Shown here: piece after piece, positions 1 through 8,201 of the stretch | Position numbering within the stretch: the stretch's first letter is position 1 | How the letters are laid out: every line of letters begins with the position of its first letter | Assembly (NCBI RefSeq): GCF_023487995.1 | Contig: NZ_JAMFKN010000002.1 | Coordinates: 124,001-188,000 of the forward strand | Direction: 5' to 3' | Length of the DNA: 64,000 bases | From: Thermohalobaculum sediminis | GTDB lineage: Bacteria; Pseudomonadota; Alphaproteobacteria; Rhodobacterales; Rhodobacteraceae | Translations under genes and position numbers: made by a program | The notes under the pieces: model-generated | Databases searched by the model: none | Told to the model about the DNA's origin: nothing | What the model saw: the letters and a program-made list of their open reading frames with translations, nothing else

Positions 1-231
1 GCGGATCTTGGACAGGCTCCAGCGCAGGGCGCCCTTCGGGTCGTCGGGCAGCTCCCAGAAGATCTCGCACAGCCGCTCGCGCCGGAACGGCCGATCCGCG
101 AGCGCGAGGAAGGCAAGCAGCGCGCGCGTCTTGCGCGAGGGCGGCATCTCGACGGGCCGGTCGCCGAAGGCGACTTCCAGCGGTCCGAGGGCCCTGAGCG
201 CGAGCCCCTGATGCGGCTGCCCGTTCGTCAT
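1..231 (-). CDS. SARP/BTAD-type transcriptional regulator, N-terminal fragment
   Basis: Only the first 77 residues lie inside the window; the gene continues past position 1. The visible part has the layout of the SARP/AfsR winged-helix domain: a short N-terminal strand (LRALGPLEV, residues 12-20), the basic stretch PSRKTRALLAFLAL that opens the helical region, then RRERLCEIFWE and the typical DDPKGALRWSLSKIR helix. Such proteins usually carry a C-terminal bacterial transcriptional activation (BTAD) or TPR domain and bind direct repeats in promoters. The ATG at 229-231 is the only start ahead of the conserved region. Family assignment is fairly sure; target and full length are unknown. An OmpR-type winged helix is the alternative. 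Confidence 0.6.
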   Translation of the reverse strand, partial: MTNGQPHQGLALRALGPLEVAFGDRPVEMPPSRKTRALLAFLALADRPFRRERLCEIFWELPDDPKGALRWSLSKIR

Positions 232-320
232 ATGCCAGCGGCCATTCCCTGGCGGATCATACCCGATCCCGGACTGTAGACGACGGGGCCGCGCAGTGAA
301 AGTTTCGCGCCCTGCGGGGT

Positions 321-351
321 GGGGCATGCCGAACCGCGGCCGGCATGCTCC
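321..351 (-). terminator. stem-loop downstream of the FAD oxidoreductase gene
   Basis: An 11-bp inverted repeat (321-331 with 341-351, one G-U pair) closes a 9-nt loop 12 bases past the stop codon at 363. No T-tract follows on the minus strand, so it is a possible Rho-assisted terminator or 3'-end stabiliser. Confidence 0.4.
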
Positions 352-362
352 CCGGGCCCCCG

Positions 363-1559
363 TCACGCCCGCGCGAGGCCCGTCTGCGGCAGCGGCGGCA
401 GCGGCGCGCGGGCGGTGATCATCGACAGGACCGCGACCTCGGTCTTCATCGCCTCGTTCAGCGTGGCGAGCCTGGGCTTCAGCGTCTCGAGCGTCCAATC
501 GAACGCCGCGATCGCGTCCGTCACGCCGAACAAGGGCAGCGAGAGCGCGTCGCGCAGGTGCTGATAGTCGGCCAGCGCCTGGTCGCTCCCGGCGATCACG
601 GCACGGGCCAACAGCTCGGCGTCGCGGAAGGCGTCGGTGATGCCGTGGGCGGTGACGGGGTCCTTGAAGTAGCCTGCATCCCCGACCAGCGCCCAGCCCG
701 CGCCCGCGCAGTCGCGCATGTGCCCACGGACGCCGCCGAACAGCCGCAGGCGGCCGTTCGGCTCGCGTCCGGCAAGCTGCGCGCTCAGCGCGGGGGCGGC
801 GCATGCGAGCCCCGCGCGGAACAGCGCGTCCACACCGTCCTCGCGCCGGAAGCCCGCGGCCGGCAGGCTCACGAAGACGCAGGTCTCGCCGCCCGTAGTG
901 GGGATCGCGCCCGCCGTCATCCCCGGCATGTAGTGCCAGTTATAGCCCGCGTTCGGCAGTCCCGGGAAATAGCCGAAGATCACGGCCGTCGCGGCCCGTC
1001 CCAGCGCGTTGCCGCCCGCCCCGGCCTTCTCGGCGACGGTCGAGCGCACGCCGTCGGCGCCGATCACGATCCGGGCCGAGACCTCGTGCAGCGCGCCGCC
1101 GCGGTCCGCGAGGCGCGCGCCCGTGACGCGGCCATCGCGATCGCGCAGAAGGTCACTGAGCGTCACGCCGAAGCGGAACTCCGCGCCCGCCGCCGCGGCC
1201 GCATCCACAAGGATCCGGTCGAGGACGGCGCGCCGCGGCGCATAAAGCGCATCGACATCGCCGTCGGGCCGGATCGGGACCGTCACGGCCTCGGCGCCGT
1301 AGTGGAACGTCGCGGACCGGATCGGAGCCGCCCCCGCCGCGCGAACCGCGTCGAGCAAGCCCCAGCGCGCAAGCTGCATCACGGCGCCCCGCATCAGCGC
1401 GTGGGTCGAGATCGTGTCCGAACCATAGTCGCCGCGATCGACCACCAGCACGCGCAGCCCCCGCCGCGCCAGCAGCATCGCCGTCGCGGCACCGGCGCAG
1501 CGGGCGCCGGCGATGATGGCGTCGTAATCGGTCCGGGGACGGGTCGTCATCCTCTTCAT
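363..1559 (-). CDS. FAD-dependent oxidoreductase (geranylgeranyl reductase / PHBH-like fold)
   Basis: A 398-residue flavoprotein. Residues 14-24 (AIIAGARCAGA) are the dinucleotide-binding loop in the GxRCAGA form seen in geranylgeranyl-reductase-like and FAD_binding_3 monooxygenases. The motif WALVGDAGYFKDP with AHGITDA near residue 290 is the second FAD-binding GD motif. No membrane segment is seen. The start at 1559 is preferred because GGAA sits about 9 bases upstream; an in-frame ATG at 1550 is possible. It lies 14 bp after the flavoprotein gene at 1574-2821 and is probably cotranscribed with it and osmC. The substrate cannot be told; an aromatic or lipid hydroxylase or reductase is plausible. 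Confidence 0.7.
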   Translation of the reverse strand: MKRMTTRPRTDYDAIIAGARCAGAATAMLLARRGLRVLVVDRGDYGSDTISTHALMRGAVMQLARWGLLDAVRAAGAAPIRSATFHYGAEAVTVPIRPDGDVDALYAPRRAVLDRILVDAAAAAGAEFRFGVTLSDLLRDRDGRVTGARLADRGGALHEVSARIVIGADGVRSTVAEKAGAGGNALGRAATAVIFGYFPGLPNAGYNWHYMPGMTAGAIPTTGGETCVFVSLPAAGFRREDGVDALFRAGLACAAPALSAQLAGREPNGRLRLFGGVRGHMRDCAGAGWALVGDAGYFKDPVTAHGITDAFRDAELLARAVIAGSDQALADYQHLRDALSLPLFGVTDAIAAFDWTLETLKPRLATLNEAMKTEVAVLSMITARAPLPPLPQTGLARA

Positions 1560-1573
1560 GGGGAAATTCCTTT

Positions 1574-2821
1574 CTAAACGGCGACGCGACATTCGGCGTC
1601 GAGATGGCGCTGGAGATGGGCGGCGAGCGCGAGCGAGTCCGCCGCGACACCGTCAATGAAGCTGGACTTGCGGGTTCGCAGGAACCGCAGGCCCAGGACG
1701 TAGAGACCCGGCCAGCGGGTCACTCCGTGGTGGTGGGCGATCTCGCCCCGGGCATCGAGGGCGGGAACCTTCAACCAGCGATAGCCGCGCCGGAACCCGG
1801 TCGCCCAGACGACCGACGTGATCCCCTCGGCCGCGAGGTCGATGGTCCCCGCGCCGCCGGCGAAGCCAAGCGGCCGCCAGGGTTCCGCCGCCGGGACCGG
1901 CTGATCCGGCGGATGGCGGGCGATGAAGCCGTCGATCCGATTCCGAAGCCGGATCAGCCGGCGCTCGGCCGCGGCCACGGTCTCGTCGAGATCGCCCGCG
2001 AAGTGCATCCGGCCCCCCGCGGCGCCAAGAGCGCGGCCGACCAGACGCGCGCCGGCGGCGTGCAGGGTCCCGAGGTCGAGCGCCTCGCACCGCGGGTCGC
2101 CGACCAGCTGGAGCGAGGGCTGTCCCCGCGCCGCCTCGATGTCGCGCTGGCCGTCGATCGGCTCGTCGAGCACGCCCGCGCGGTCGAGCCACCACATGAT
2201 GTCGCGCCCACGGTAGGAACGCGGCAGCCGCGTGTGCCTGCCGACCGCGATCGTCACGCCGCGCCCGGCGCGCAAGAGTTCGTCTGCGATTTGCACGCCC
2301 GAGGCCGACGCCCCGACCACCAGCACGTTTCCCCCGGGCAGCAGGCCGGGGTTGCGGTAGGCGCCCGGCATCACCTGCGCGACATGCCAGGGCATTCCCT
2401 CGGCCATCGCCGGCACCTGCGGCAGGTCGCAATGGCCGGTCGCGATCACCACGGCGCGCGCGCTCCAGGCGCCATGGTCGGTGGCGACCCCCCAGCCCGC
2501 GCCGCAGCGGGCCACCGCGTGGACGGTCGTCTCCGCGACGACCGGCGCGGCGAAGGACGCGGCGTAGTCCTCGAAGAACCGCGTGACCTCGGGCATCGTC
2601 ATGAACCCGTCCGGTTCTGGGCCGCGATACGACCGGCCCGGCAGGCGGGTCATCCAGTTCGGCGTCAGGAGCCTCAGCGAATCCCAACGCTCGCTGCGCC
2701 AGCGCTCGGCGATGCGGCCGCGCTCGATGACCACATGGTCGATCCCGCGCGACGTGAGCTGCCAGCTCATCGCGAGCCCGGCCTGGCCTGCGCCGATCAC
2801 GATCACATCAGTGCGCTTCAT
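1574..2821 (-). CDS. flavoprotein monooxygenase, CzcO/FMO-like
   Basis: A 415-residue protein with two Rossmann motifs: GAGQAGLAMSWQL (residues 10-22) for FAD and VVGASASGVQIADEL near residue 165 for NAD(P)H. These are typical of the CzcO/FMO/Baeyer-Villiger-like group that also includes proteins annotated as putative flavoproteins of K+ transport. GGAGAG four bases upstream supports the ATG at 2819-2821. It lies 59 bp after the OsmC gene and 14 bp before another flavoprotein, so the three form a small operon. Which small molecule is oxidised is not visible. Family call secure, function open. Confidence 0.75.
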   Translation of the reverse strand: MKRTDVIVIGAGQAGLAMSWQLTSRGIDHVVIERGRIAERWRSERWDSLRLLTPNWMTRLPGRSYRGPEPDGFMTMPEVTRFFEDYAASFAAPVVAETTVHAVARCGAGWGVATDHGAWSARAVVIATGHCDLPQVPAMAEGMPWHVAQVMPGAYRNPGLLPGGNVLVVGASASGVQIADELLRAGRGVTIAVGRHTRLPRSYRGRDIMWWLDRAGVLDEPIDGQRDIEAARGQPSLQLVGDPRCEALDLGTLHAAGARLVGRALGAAGGRMHFAGDLDETVAAAERRLIRLRNRIDGFIARHPPDQPVPAAEPWRPLGFAGGAGTIDLAAEGITSVVWATGFRRGYRWLKVPALDARGEIAHHHGVTRWPGLYVLGLRFLRTRKSSFIDGVAADSLALAAHLQRHLDAECRVAV

Positions 2822-2880
2822 GTCGCTCTCCCTGCGGCTTGGCCACCGGCGGGGCGACCCGCCGGTGACGGGCGGCTCGG

Positions 2881-3462
2881 TCACATCACCTCGATCGAGA
2901 CCGGGGTGCGGTTGGTCAGGATGTCGTAGACGGCCGAGCGCGCGCGCGACTGCTCGACGATCTGGCGCAGCTTCTCGGGCGGGGCGTCGCCCTGCACTGT
3001 GATGCGGATGCGGATCCCCTCGTAGCCGTTGCGCACCTCGTCCGAGAGGCCGAGGATCCCGCGCAGGTCCATGTCGCCCTCGACCACCGCCGTGACCTCG
3101 TCCAGCTCGACGCCGCGGGCGGCGGCGATGTTGGCGATCCCGGCGGTCAGGCAGGCGGCCAGCGCGTGCAGGACGAACTCGACCGGCGTGGGCGCCGCGT
3201 CGTCGCCGCACAGCACCGCGGGATGATCGGCATCGACCGTGAAGGTCTTGCCCCGGCTCTGCTCGGCCCCCGCACCGAAATAGCCACCGATCTGGCTCTG
3301 CATGTGGGTGCCGAGCACCCAGTGGCTCTTGGCGCGCCAGGTGAAGCGGGCGAGCTCGGGCTGGCCGGCGACCGCGCCGATCGTCGCGAACAGCTCCGGC
3401 GTCTTGACGCCGTGATGCGGGCTTGTCGCCTTGCGGGGCTTTTCCATCGTCTGAGTCGTCAT
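2881..3462 (-). CDS. OsmC family protein
   Basis: A 193-residue OsmC/Ohr-fold protein. Helix motif PVEFVLHALAACLTAG carries the expected catalytic cysteine (Cys104). The second cysteine of true Ohr peroxidases is not found in its usual late position, where the text reads SAVYDILTNRTPV; another cysteine, Cys85, lies before the helix. The protein may therefore be an OsmC relative with altered thiol chemistry rather than an organic hydroperoxide resistance enzyme. AAGGAG lies 9 bases before the ATG. It is first of a three-gene minus-strand set with two flavoproteins, which suggests a role in handling peroxides or reactive products of those oxidoreductases (inference). Confidence 0.85.
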   Translation of the reverse strand: MTTQTMEKPRKATSPHHGVKTPELFATIGAVAGQPELARFTWRAKSHWVLGTHMQSQIGGYFGAGAEQSRGKTFTVDADHPAVLCGDDAAPTPVEFVLHALAACLTAGIANIAAARGVELDEVTAVVEGDMDLRGILGLSDEVRNGYEGIRIRITVQGDAPPEKLRQIVEQSRARSAVYDILTNRTPVSIEVM

Positions 3463-3668
3463 CGCTCTGGTCTCCTTGTCTCGATGCGTCCGGCCGGAGC
3501 CCGGTGCCCCGCCGGCCAGAACGGCAATAGGCGGCGAGCGTGTGAGCGGACGTGGCAGCCACAGTGGAATTTCCGGGCCGCGCCCGTGTGAGCCGGTCTT
3601 TCCACGCTCGTCCCGACGCCTCGCCCGCTAGGCTGCGAGGCATCGCAAACCGGAAGGGAGATCGAGCG
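3463..3668. promoter_or_regulatory. divergent intergenic region, osmC / maoC-like
   Basis: About 205 bases between two outward-facing genes. It must hold both promoters, but I see no clear operator palindrome or strong consensus -35/-10 pair. GGGAG sits 8 bases ahead of the plus-strand start at 3669. Confidence 0.4.
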
Positions 3669-4124
3669 ATGACCATGACCGCGAAGGCCCCGCCCACCGC
3701 GTGGAGCCGCACGCTGAGGGGCAAGCCTGCCGCCGGCGCCAGCGCCACGCGCAGCCGCCGCACGACGATGCAGGACGTCGAGATGTTCTCGGCGATGACC
3801 GGCGACATGAACCCGCTGCACTACGATGCCGAGGCGGCCGGACGCTCGCCCTTCGGCGGGCTGATCGTGCAGGGCGGCGTGACCTCGGGGCTGCTCAACG
3901 CGCTCGTCGCAGAGGATCTGCCGGGCCCCGGCACGGTGTTCCTGGGGGTGGAATGGCGGTTCACGAAGGCCGTGATGGTCGGCGAGCGCATCACCGGGCG
4001 CGTCGAGGTGACGTCGGTTCGCGACGACAAGCCGATCTGCACGCTGGCGACCGAGGTCAGGAACGAGGCCGGCGAGGTCTGCCTCGCCGGGACCGCGACG
4101 ACCTACACCGTGCCGCTCGGCTGA
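3669..4124 (+). CDS. MaoC-like (R)-specific enoyl-CoA hydratase
   Basis: A 151-residue single hot-dog protein. The hydratase-2 signature is clear: TGDMNPLHYD with Asp46, Asn48 and His51, followed by SPFGGLIVQGG. These residues hydrate trans-2-enoyl-CoA to the (R)-3-hydroxyacyl-CoA or do the reverse. Start chosen at the ATG at 3669 behind GGGAG; the open frame extends upstream without homology. It is a lone plus-strand gene whose last 22 bases overlap the convergent end of the aconitase X small-subunit gene. It may supply PHA precursors or act in branched acyl-CoA breakdown. Confident family call, unknown substrate. Confidence 0.85.
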   Translation: MTMTAKAPPTAWSRTLRGKPAAGASATRSRRTTMQDVEMFSAMTGDMNPLHYDAEAAGRSPFGGLIVQGGVTSGLLNALVAEDLPGPGTVFLGVEWRFTKAVMVGERITGRVEVTSVRDDKPICTLATEVRNEAGEVCLAGTATTYTVPLG

Positions 4125-4573
4125 GGCGCGCCGGGGCGACAGGCGTCCGGGGCTCCGGGCGCCACGATCTCGATGAAGCCGCCCTCGGCCCCCGCCTCGA
4201 TGCGAATGAGGCATCCATCCGCGATCGGCGGGCCCGAGAGGACCACGATCGGGCAGACGGCGCCGTAGAGCCTGCGCGCGACGATGGCGCCCACCACGAG
4301 GATCGGGTCGGGGCGCTCGAGCACGATCCCCGCGGGGCCGGTACCGCGCCGCAACGCCTCGGCCAGCACGGAGGCCGACGAGGACGATCCCCGCCCGCAG
4401 GGCATCACCAGAATCGTCCCCGCAAGCACGCGCCCCCGATCGGGATGCGTCGCGTCGATCACCCGGCCGTCGAGGCTGTCGACGCCGCCCCAGAAGCTCA
4501 GCGGCCCGGATAGGACGCAGGCCCGCGCCTCGGCGCTGCCTTCCAGCAGGACCGCCACCGGCTCGCAGGTCAT
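4103..4573 (-). CDS. aconitase X small subunit (swivel domain, DUF126)
   Basis: A 156-residue protein matching the AcnX swivel domain: the serine-rich loop GRGSSSSASVLAEALRRGT and the following PAGIVLERPDPILVVGAIVA segment are diagnostic. It pairs with the large subunit encoded just upstream (ATGA overlap at 4570-4573). Characterised bacterial two-gene AcnX enzymes dehydrate cis-3-hydroxy-L-proline; the archaeal ones act on phosphomevalonate. As last gene of the operon that starts with an ABC importer, it probably belongs to a catabolic route. Its 3' end overlaps the convergent MaoC-like gene by 22 bp. Confidence 0.85.
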   Translation of the reverse strand: MTCEPVAVLLEGSAEARACVLSGPLSFWGGVDSLDGRVIDATHPDRGRVLAGTILVMPCGRGSSSSASVLAEALRRGTGPAGIVLERPDPILVVGAIVARRLYGAVCPIVVLSGPPIADGCLIRIEAGAEGGFIEIVAPGAPDACRPGAPQPSGTV

Positions 4574-5823
4574 CGCGCCCTCACCACGCGGCCTGCACGG
4601 GCGGACAGGACGCAGTCCTCGAGCTCGCCGAAGGCCACCTCGACGCCGATGTTGCCGGGCGCGTAATGCGCCCATTTCCCGGAATTCGTCATCACAGCGC
4701 CGGCGAGATCCTCGAGGATCGCGGTGACATAGGTGCAGGTGTCGGTGACCGGGACGATCCGCGCCGCATCGAGCCCGGCGAAGGCGTCCCCTGCCTCCAG
4801 CCTCGCCAGCGTCTCGCGCCCGGTGTTGACGTAGATCGGCACTTGCGAGGCCCCGCCGCCATCGCGCAGGAGCCGCAGGAGCCGCGTCCACTCGGCGTCC
4901 GAGAAATGCGGGGTGCCGAGGCAGACGGCGGCGAGGGCCGTGCCCTCGGGCACGCGCGACAGCCGGGCGACGGCCTCGGCCACGTCCCCGGGCGTGATGT
5001 CGCGCATCGCGCGGGGCGCCTTTCCGCCCGTTGCTCGCGCGAGATCCGGCGCCTCGGGCGTGATCCCCACCGCGTGGAACAGCGCCACCTCGCCCGCCGA
5101 GGCCGCAGCCGCCCCCAGCGCCTTGAGCTGATCCTCGTCGCGCGGCGGCGGCAGCCCCTCGATCACCGGGACGGCCGGCCCGGCCTCCAAGCCGACGATC
5201 AGCCCGACCCCCACGACGAGCGCATCCGTCGCCTCGGCCGAGGCGGGAAAGCCGCTGAGGCGGAACAGCATGGTCGCGAGCCGGTTCTCGTCGAGATGCA
5301 GCCCCCAGGCGGGTGCGCGCCCCGTGACCGCGCAGCACAGGTCGATGAAGTCGCCATAGCGGTTCGTCCGCGCGCCGATCACCGAATTGGCGAAGACGAT
5401 GGCATTCGATTCGCCCCAGGCGATCTGCTCGCCAAAGCCGGGCCGCAGCAGCGTCTGGTAGGGCGCGCAGGTGAACGAGGGCGTGCAGCCCAGCGCCTCG
5501 TGCGCCCGCATCAGCCGCCGCGCCGGATCGGCCTCGGCGTCCGGCAGGCGCATGATCTCGGGGTGGATCAGGTCGAACGAGCCCACGTTCAGCGTCGTCG
5601 GCACGGCGACCCGCGTGCCCCCGGCCACCAGCCGCTCGACGAAATCGAGGCTGGCCTGCCCATGATAGAGACAGCCGTCGACATGGGCGCGCGTGATGTC
5701 GAGGAACGAGGGCGCCCCGATCGCACGCGCGAACGAGACCAGTACGTCCATGGCGAGGGCCACGCCCGGCCCCCGCGCACCGGACAGCGCGGCCTCGTCG
5801 TCAGGCGTCAGTCGCGGCGTCAT
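4570..5823 (-). CDS. aconitase X catalytic (large) subunit, dehydratase
   Basis: A 417-residue AcnX large subunit (formerly DUF521). Recognisable are SFLDITRAHVDGCLYHG near residue 40, VPTTLNVGSFD, GCTPSFTCAPYQ and GESNAIVFANSVIGARTNRYGD, the conserved cysteine- and asparagine-bearing stretches around the iron-sulfur and substrate pocket. Bacterial relatives convert cis-3-hydroxy-L-proline to pyrroline-2-carboxylate. The BKACE, aminotransferase and polyamine-type importer genes beside it are not the usual hydroxyproline partners, so another hydroxy acid could be the substrate. It is separated from the BKACE gene by 90 bp containing a stem-loop and coupled to the small subunit by a 4-bp overlap. 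Confidence 0.85.
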   Translation of the reverse strand: MTPRLTPDDEAALSGARGPGVALAMDVLVSFARAIGAPSFLDITRAHVDGCLYHGQASLDFVERLVAGGTRVAVPTTLNVGSFDLIHPEIMRLPDAEADPARRLMRAHEALGCTPSFTCAPYQTLLRPGFGEQIAWGESNAIVFANSVIGARTNRYGDFIDLCCAVTGRAPAWGLHLDENRLATMLFRLSGFPASAEATDALVVGVGLIVGLEAGPAVPVIEGLPPPRDEDQLKALGAAAASAGEVALFHAVGITPEAPDLARATGGKAPRAMRDITPGDVAEAVARLSRVPEGTALAAVCLGTPHFSDAEWTRLLRLLRDGGGASQVPIYVNTGRETLARLEAGDAFAGLDAARIVPVTDTCTYVTAILEDLAGAVMTNSGKWAHYAPGNIGVEVAFGELEDCVLSARAGRVVRAR

Positions 5824-5859
5824 CCCCTCGCGGACCTCGACATCGGCGGGCGCCGGCGC

Positions 5860-5893
5860 GGCGCCGCCTGCCTTGATACGGCATGGCGGCGCC
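5860..5893 (-). other. intercistronic stem-loop between BKACE and aconitase X genes
   Basis: Arms at 5860-5872 and 5880-5893 form 13 pairs with one bulged T and a 7-nt loop. It fills the only sizeable gap in the second half of the operon and has no T-tract, so partial termination or mRNA processing is more likely than a strong terminator. Confidence 0.4.
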
Positions 5894-5913
5894 GCGGTCG
5901 ACAGGGGCCCCGC

Positions 5914-6849
5914 TCAGCGCGTGAAGGCCACCCGGTCGCGGCCCTTCAGGCCCAGCATGGCGCGCGCCTCATCGGGCGTGGCGACCCGCCGCCCGATGCC
6001 CTCGACGATGCCGCGGACGCGCGTCACCTGCTCGGCGTTCGAGGTGGCGAGCCGGCCGCGCTCGATCCAGATGCTGTCCTCGAGCCCCACGCGCACATGC
6101 CCGCCCATCGCGGCCGACATGGCGGCGAGCGGCATCTGCTGGCGCCCGGCACCGAGCACCGAAAAGCGGTAATCCTTGCCGAACAGCCGGTCGGCGGTGG
6201 CCTTGAGGTGCATCACGTGCTCGGGCTCGGCCATCATCGCGCCCAGAACGCCAAGCACGAACTGCACGAAGAAGGGCGGCTTCACCACTCCGCGCTGCAC
6301 GAAGTGGTGCAGCATGTGCAGATGGCCCGCCTCGTAGCACTCGAACTCGAAGCGCGCGCCGCGCTTTGCCCCCATCTCGTCGAGCACATGGGCGATGTCG
6401 CGCGGCGTGTTCTTGAAGATCAGGTCCTCGCTGCCCTCGAGGAACGGCTTTTCCCAATCGTGCTTCCACTCGGTGATCCGGGCGGCGGCGGGATACATGG
6501 CGAAGTTCATCGAGCCCATGTTGATCGAGCACATCTCGGGCTCGGCCCGCATCGCGGGAGCGAGGCGGTCAGCCAACGTCATGATCGCGCTGCCGCCGGT
6601 CGTGATGTTGATGATCGCGTCCGTCTCGGCCGCGATGCGCGGCAGGAAGGCCATGTAGTCGTCAGGATCGGCCGAGGGGCGGCCGTTCGCAGGGTTGCGG
6701 GCGTGGAGGTGCAGGATCGTGGCGCCTGCATGGGCCGCGTCGATCGCGCTTCGGGCGATCTCGTCGGCCGTGATCGGCAGGTAGGGCGTCATCGAGGGGG
6801 TGTGGATCGACCCCGTGATTGCGCAGGAGATGATGCAGGGATCGGTCAT
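5914..6849 (-). CDS. BKACE family beta-keto acid cleavage enzyme (Kce-like, DUF849)
   Basis: A 311-residue TIM-barrel protein of the beta-keto acid cleavage family, which condenses a beta-keto acid with acetyl-CoA to give acetoacetate and a new CoA ester. The zinc-binding pair is visible as LHLHARNP (His47, His49), with INITTGG and the late VRVGLEDSIW segment also conserved. Family length is about 300 residues, so it is complete. Start at 6849 overlaps the aminotransferase stop (ATGA). Known relatives act on 5-amino-3-oxohexanoate or dehydrocarnitine. The neighbouring aminotransferase could create or remove the keto group of the substrate here (inference). Confidence 0.88.
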   Translation of the reverse strand: MTDPCIISCAITGSIHTPSMTPYLPITADEIARSAIDAAHAGATILHLHARNPANGRPSADPDDYMAFLPRIAAETDAIINITTGGSAIMTLADRLAPAMRAEPEMCSINMGSMNFAMYPAAARITEWKHDWEKPFLEGSEDLIFKNTPRDIAHVLDEMGAKRGARFEFECYEAGHLHMLHHFVQRGVVKPPFFVQFVLGVLGAMMAEPEHVMHLKATADRLFGKDYRFSVLGAGRQQMPLAAMSAAMGGHVRVGLEDSIWIERGRLATSNAEQVTRVRGIVEGIGRRVATPDEARAMLGLKGRDRVAFTR

Positions 6850-8201
6850 GCGGCAAGCCCCTCGCCAGCCTCGGCAATGAAATCGTCGAGCGCGCCCGTG
6901 AGCCCGGCCATGATCTCGTCGAGATGGGCCTCGGTCACGATCATCGGCGGGCAGACCAGGAAGTGGTCGCCCTCGATGCCGCCGCGCGTGCGGCGGGCGT
7001 AGATGATCAGGCCGCGCGCATAGGCGAACTCGACCACCCGGTCGAAGGCGTTGAGGTGCTTCGGCAGGGGCCGCATCGTGCGCCGGTCGGCGACGAGTTC
7101 GAAGGCCAGCAGCAGGCCCCTGCCCCGCACGTCGCCGATGATCGGGTAGCGATCCAGCAGGCCGGTCAGGCGGCACTTGAGCTCGGAGCCCATGCGCGCG
7201 GCATTGGCGATCAGCCCCTCGCGCTCGATCTCCTCGATCACCGCAAGACCGGCCGCGCAGGCCAGCGGGTTGCCGGCATAGGTATAGCCGTGGATGAAGC
7301 CGCCCTTGTCCAGCACCGGCTCGACCAGACGCTCATGCGCCACCATCGCGCCGAGGGGCGCATACCCGCCGCCGAAGCCCTTGGAGGTGACGAGGATGTC
7401 GGGCGCGGTGTCCCAGTGCTCGGCGCCCCAGAACGCGCCGGTGCGCCCGCCGCCGGTCATGACTTCGTCATGGATCAGCAGCACGCCGTGGCGGTCGCAG
7501 ATCTCGCGGATGCGCGCCATGTAGCCCGCCGGCGGCACCAGCGCGCCGGTGGACGCCCCGCCGATCGGCTCGACGATGAAGGCGAGCACGGTCTCGGGGC
7601 CTTCCTCGAGGATCTTGCGCTCGAGCATCCCCGCGTAATGCGCGCCCGTCGCCGGGTCGTCCGCGTCGAGCCCGTCGAGATAGGCCCGCGGGGCGGGGAT
7701 CTTCGGCATCGCCCGCATCATCGGATCGAAGGGCGCCGACATCGGCGCGTAGCCGGTCAGCGCCAGCGCCCCCAGCGTCGAGCCGTGATAGCTGGGATAG
7801 CGCGAGATCACCTTGTAGCGCTGGGGCTGGCCCACCGCGAGCGCCCACTGGCGGGCGAGCTTGATCGCGCTCTCGACCGCCTCGGACCCGCCCGAGACGA
7901 AGAACACCTTCTCGAGGCCGGGAGGGCACAGGCTCGCGGTCTTCTCGGCCAGCCGCTCGGCCGGTTCGGTCTCGAAGTGCAGGCGATAGCCGAAGGTCGA
8001 CTTCTCCATCTGCCGGCGCATCGCTTCCAGCACGCGCTCGTTGGAATGGCCGATGTTGCAGACCATCGCGCCCGACGAGCCGTCGAGATAGCGCTTGCCA
8101 TCCACATCCCACATGTAGACGCCGCGGGCCTGGTCGAGCATCGGGCGGCGCCGGCGCGACTGGTAGAACAGGTGGCTGGGCTTGCGGTTGGGGATGGTCA
8201 T
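6846..8201 (-). CDS. class III PLP-dependent aminotransferase
   Basis: A 451-residue omega-type aminotransferase. FVSGGSEAVESAIKLAR (101-117) binds the PLP phosphate, HDEVMTGGGRTG carries Asp245 for the pyridine nitrogen, and TSKGFGGGY gives the Schiff-base Lys274. The family acts on amines, beta-amino acids, GABA or ornithine-type substrates. ATGA overlaps tie it to the upstream ABC ATPase and the downstream BKACE gene. In this setting it probably deaminates the imported compound to a keto acid that BKACE or aconitase X then processes (inference). Substrate class cannot be fixed from motifs. Confidence 0.85.
   Translation of the reverse strand: MTIPNRKPSHLFYQSRRRRPMLDQARGVYMWDVDGKRYLDGSSGAMVCNIGHSNERVLEAMRRQMEKSTFGYRLHFETEPAERLAEKTASLCPPGLEKVFFVSGGSEAVESAIKLARQWALAVGQPQRYKVISRYPSYHGSTLGALALTGYAPMSAPFDPMMRAMPKIPAPRAYLDGLDADDPATGAHYAGMLERKILEEGPETVLAFIVEPIGGASTGALVPPAGYMARIREICDRHGVLLIHDEVMTGGGRTGAFWGAEHWDTAPDILVTSKGFGGGYAPLGAMVAHERLVEPVLDKGGFIHGYTYAGNPLACAAGLAVIEEIEREGLIANAARMGSELKCRLTGLLDRYPIIGDVRGRGLLLAFELVADRRTMRPLPKHLNAFDRVVEFAYARGLIIYARRTRGGIEGDHFLVCPPMIVTEAHLDEIMAGLTGALDDFIAEAGEGLAA

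Noticed and set aside
345-1577. Long plus-strand open frame opposite the first FAD oxidoreductase
   Set aside because: It is the antisense shadow of a well-supported flavoprotein gene in GC-rich DNA; its translation is Arg/Ala-rich and has no recognisable domain.
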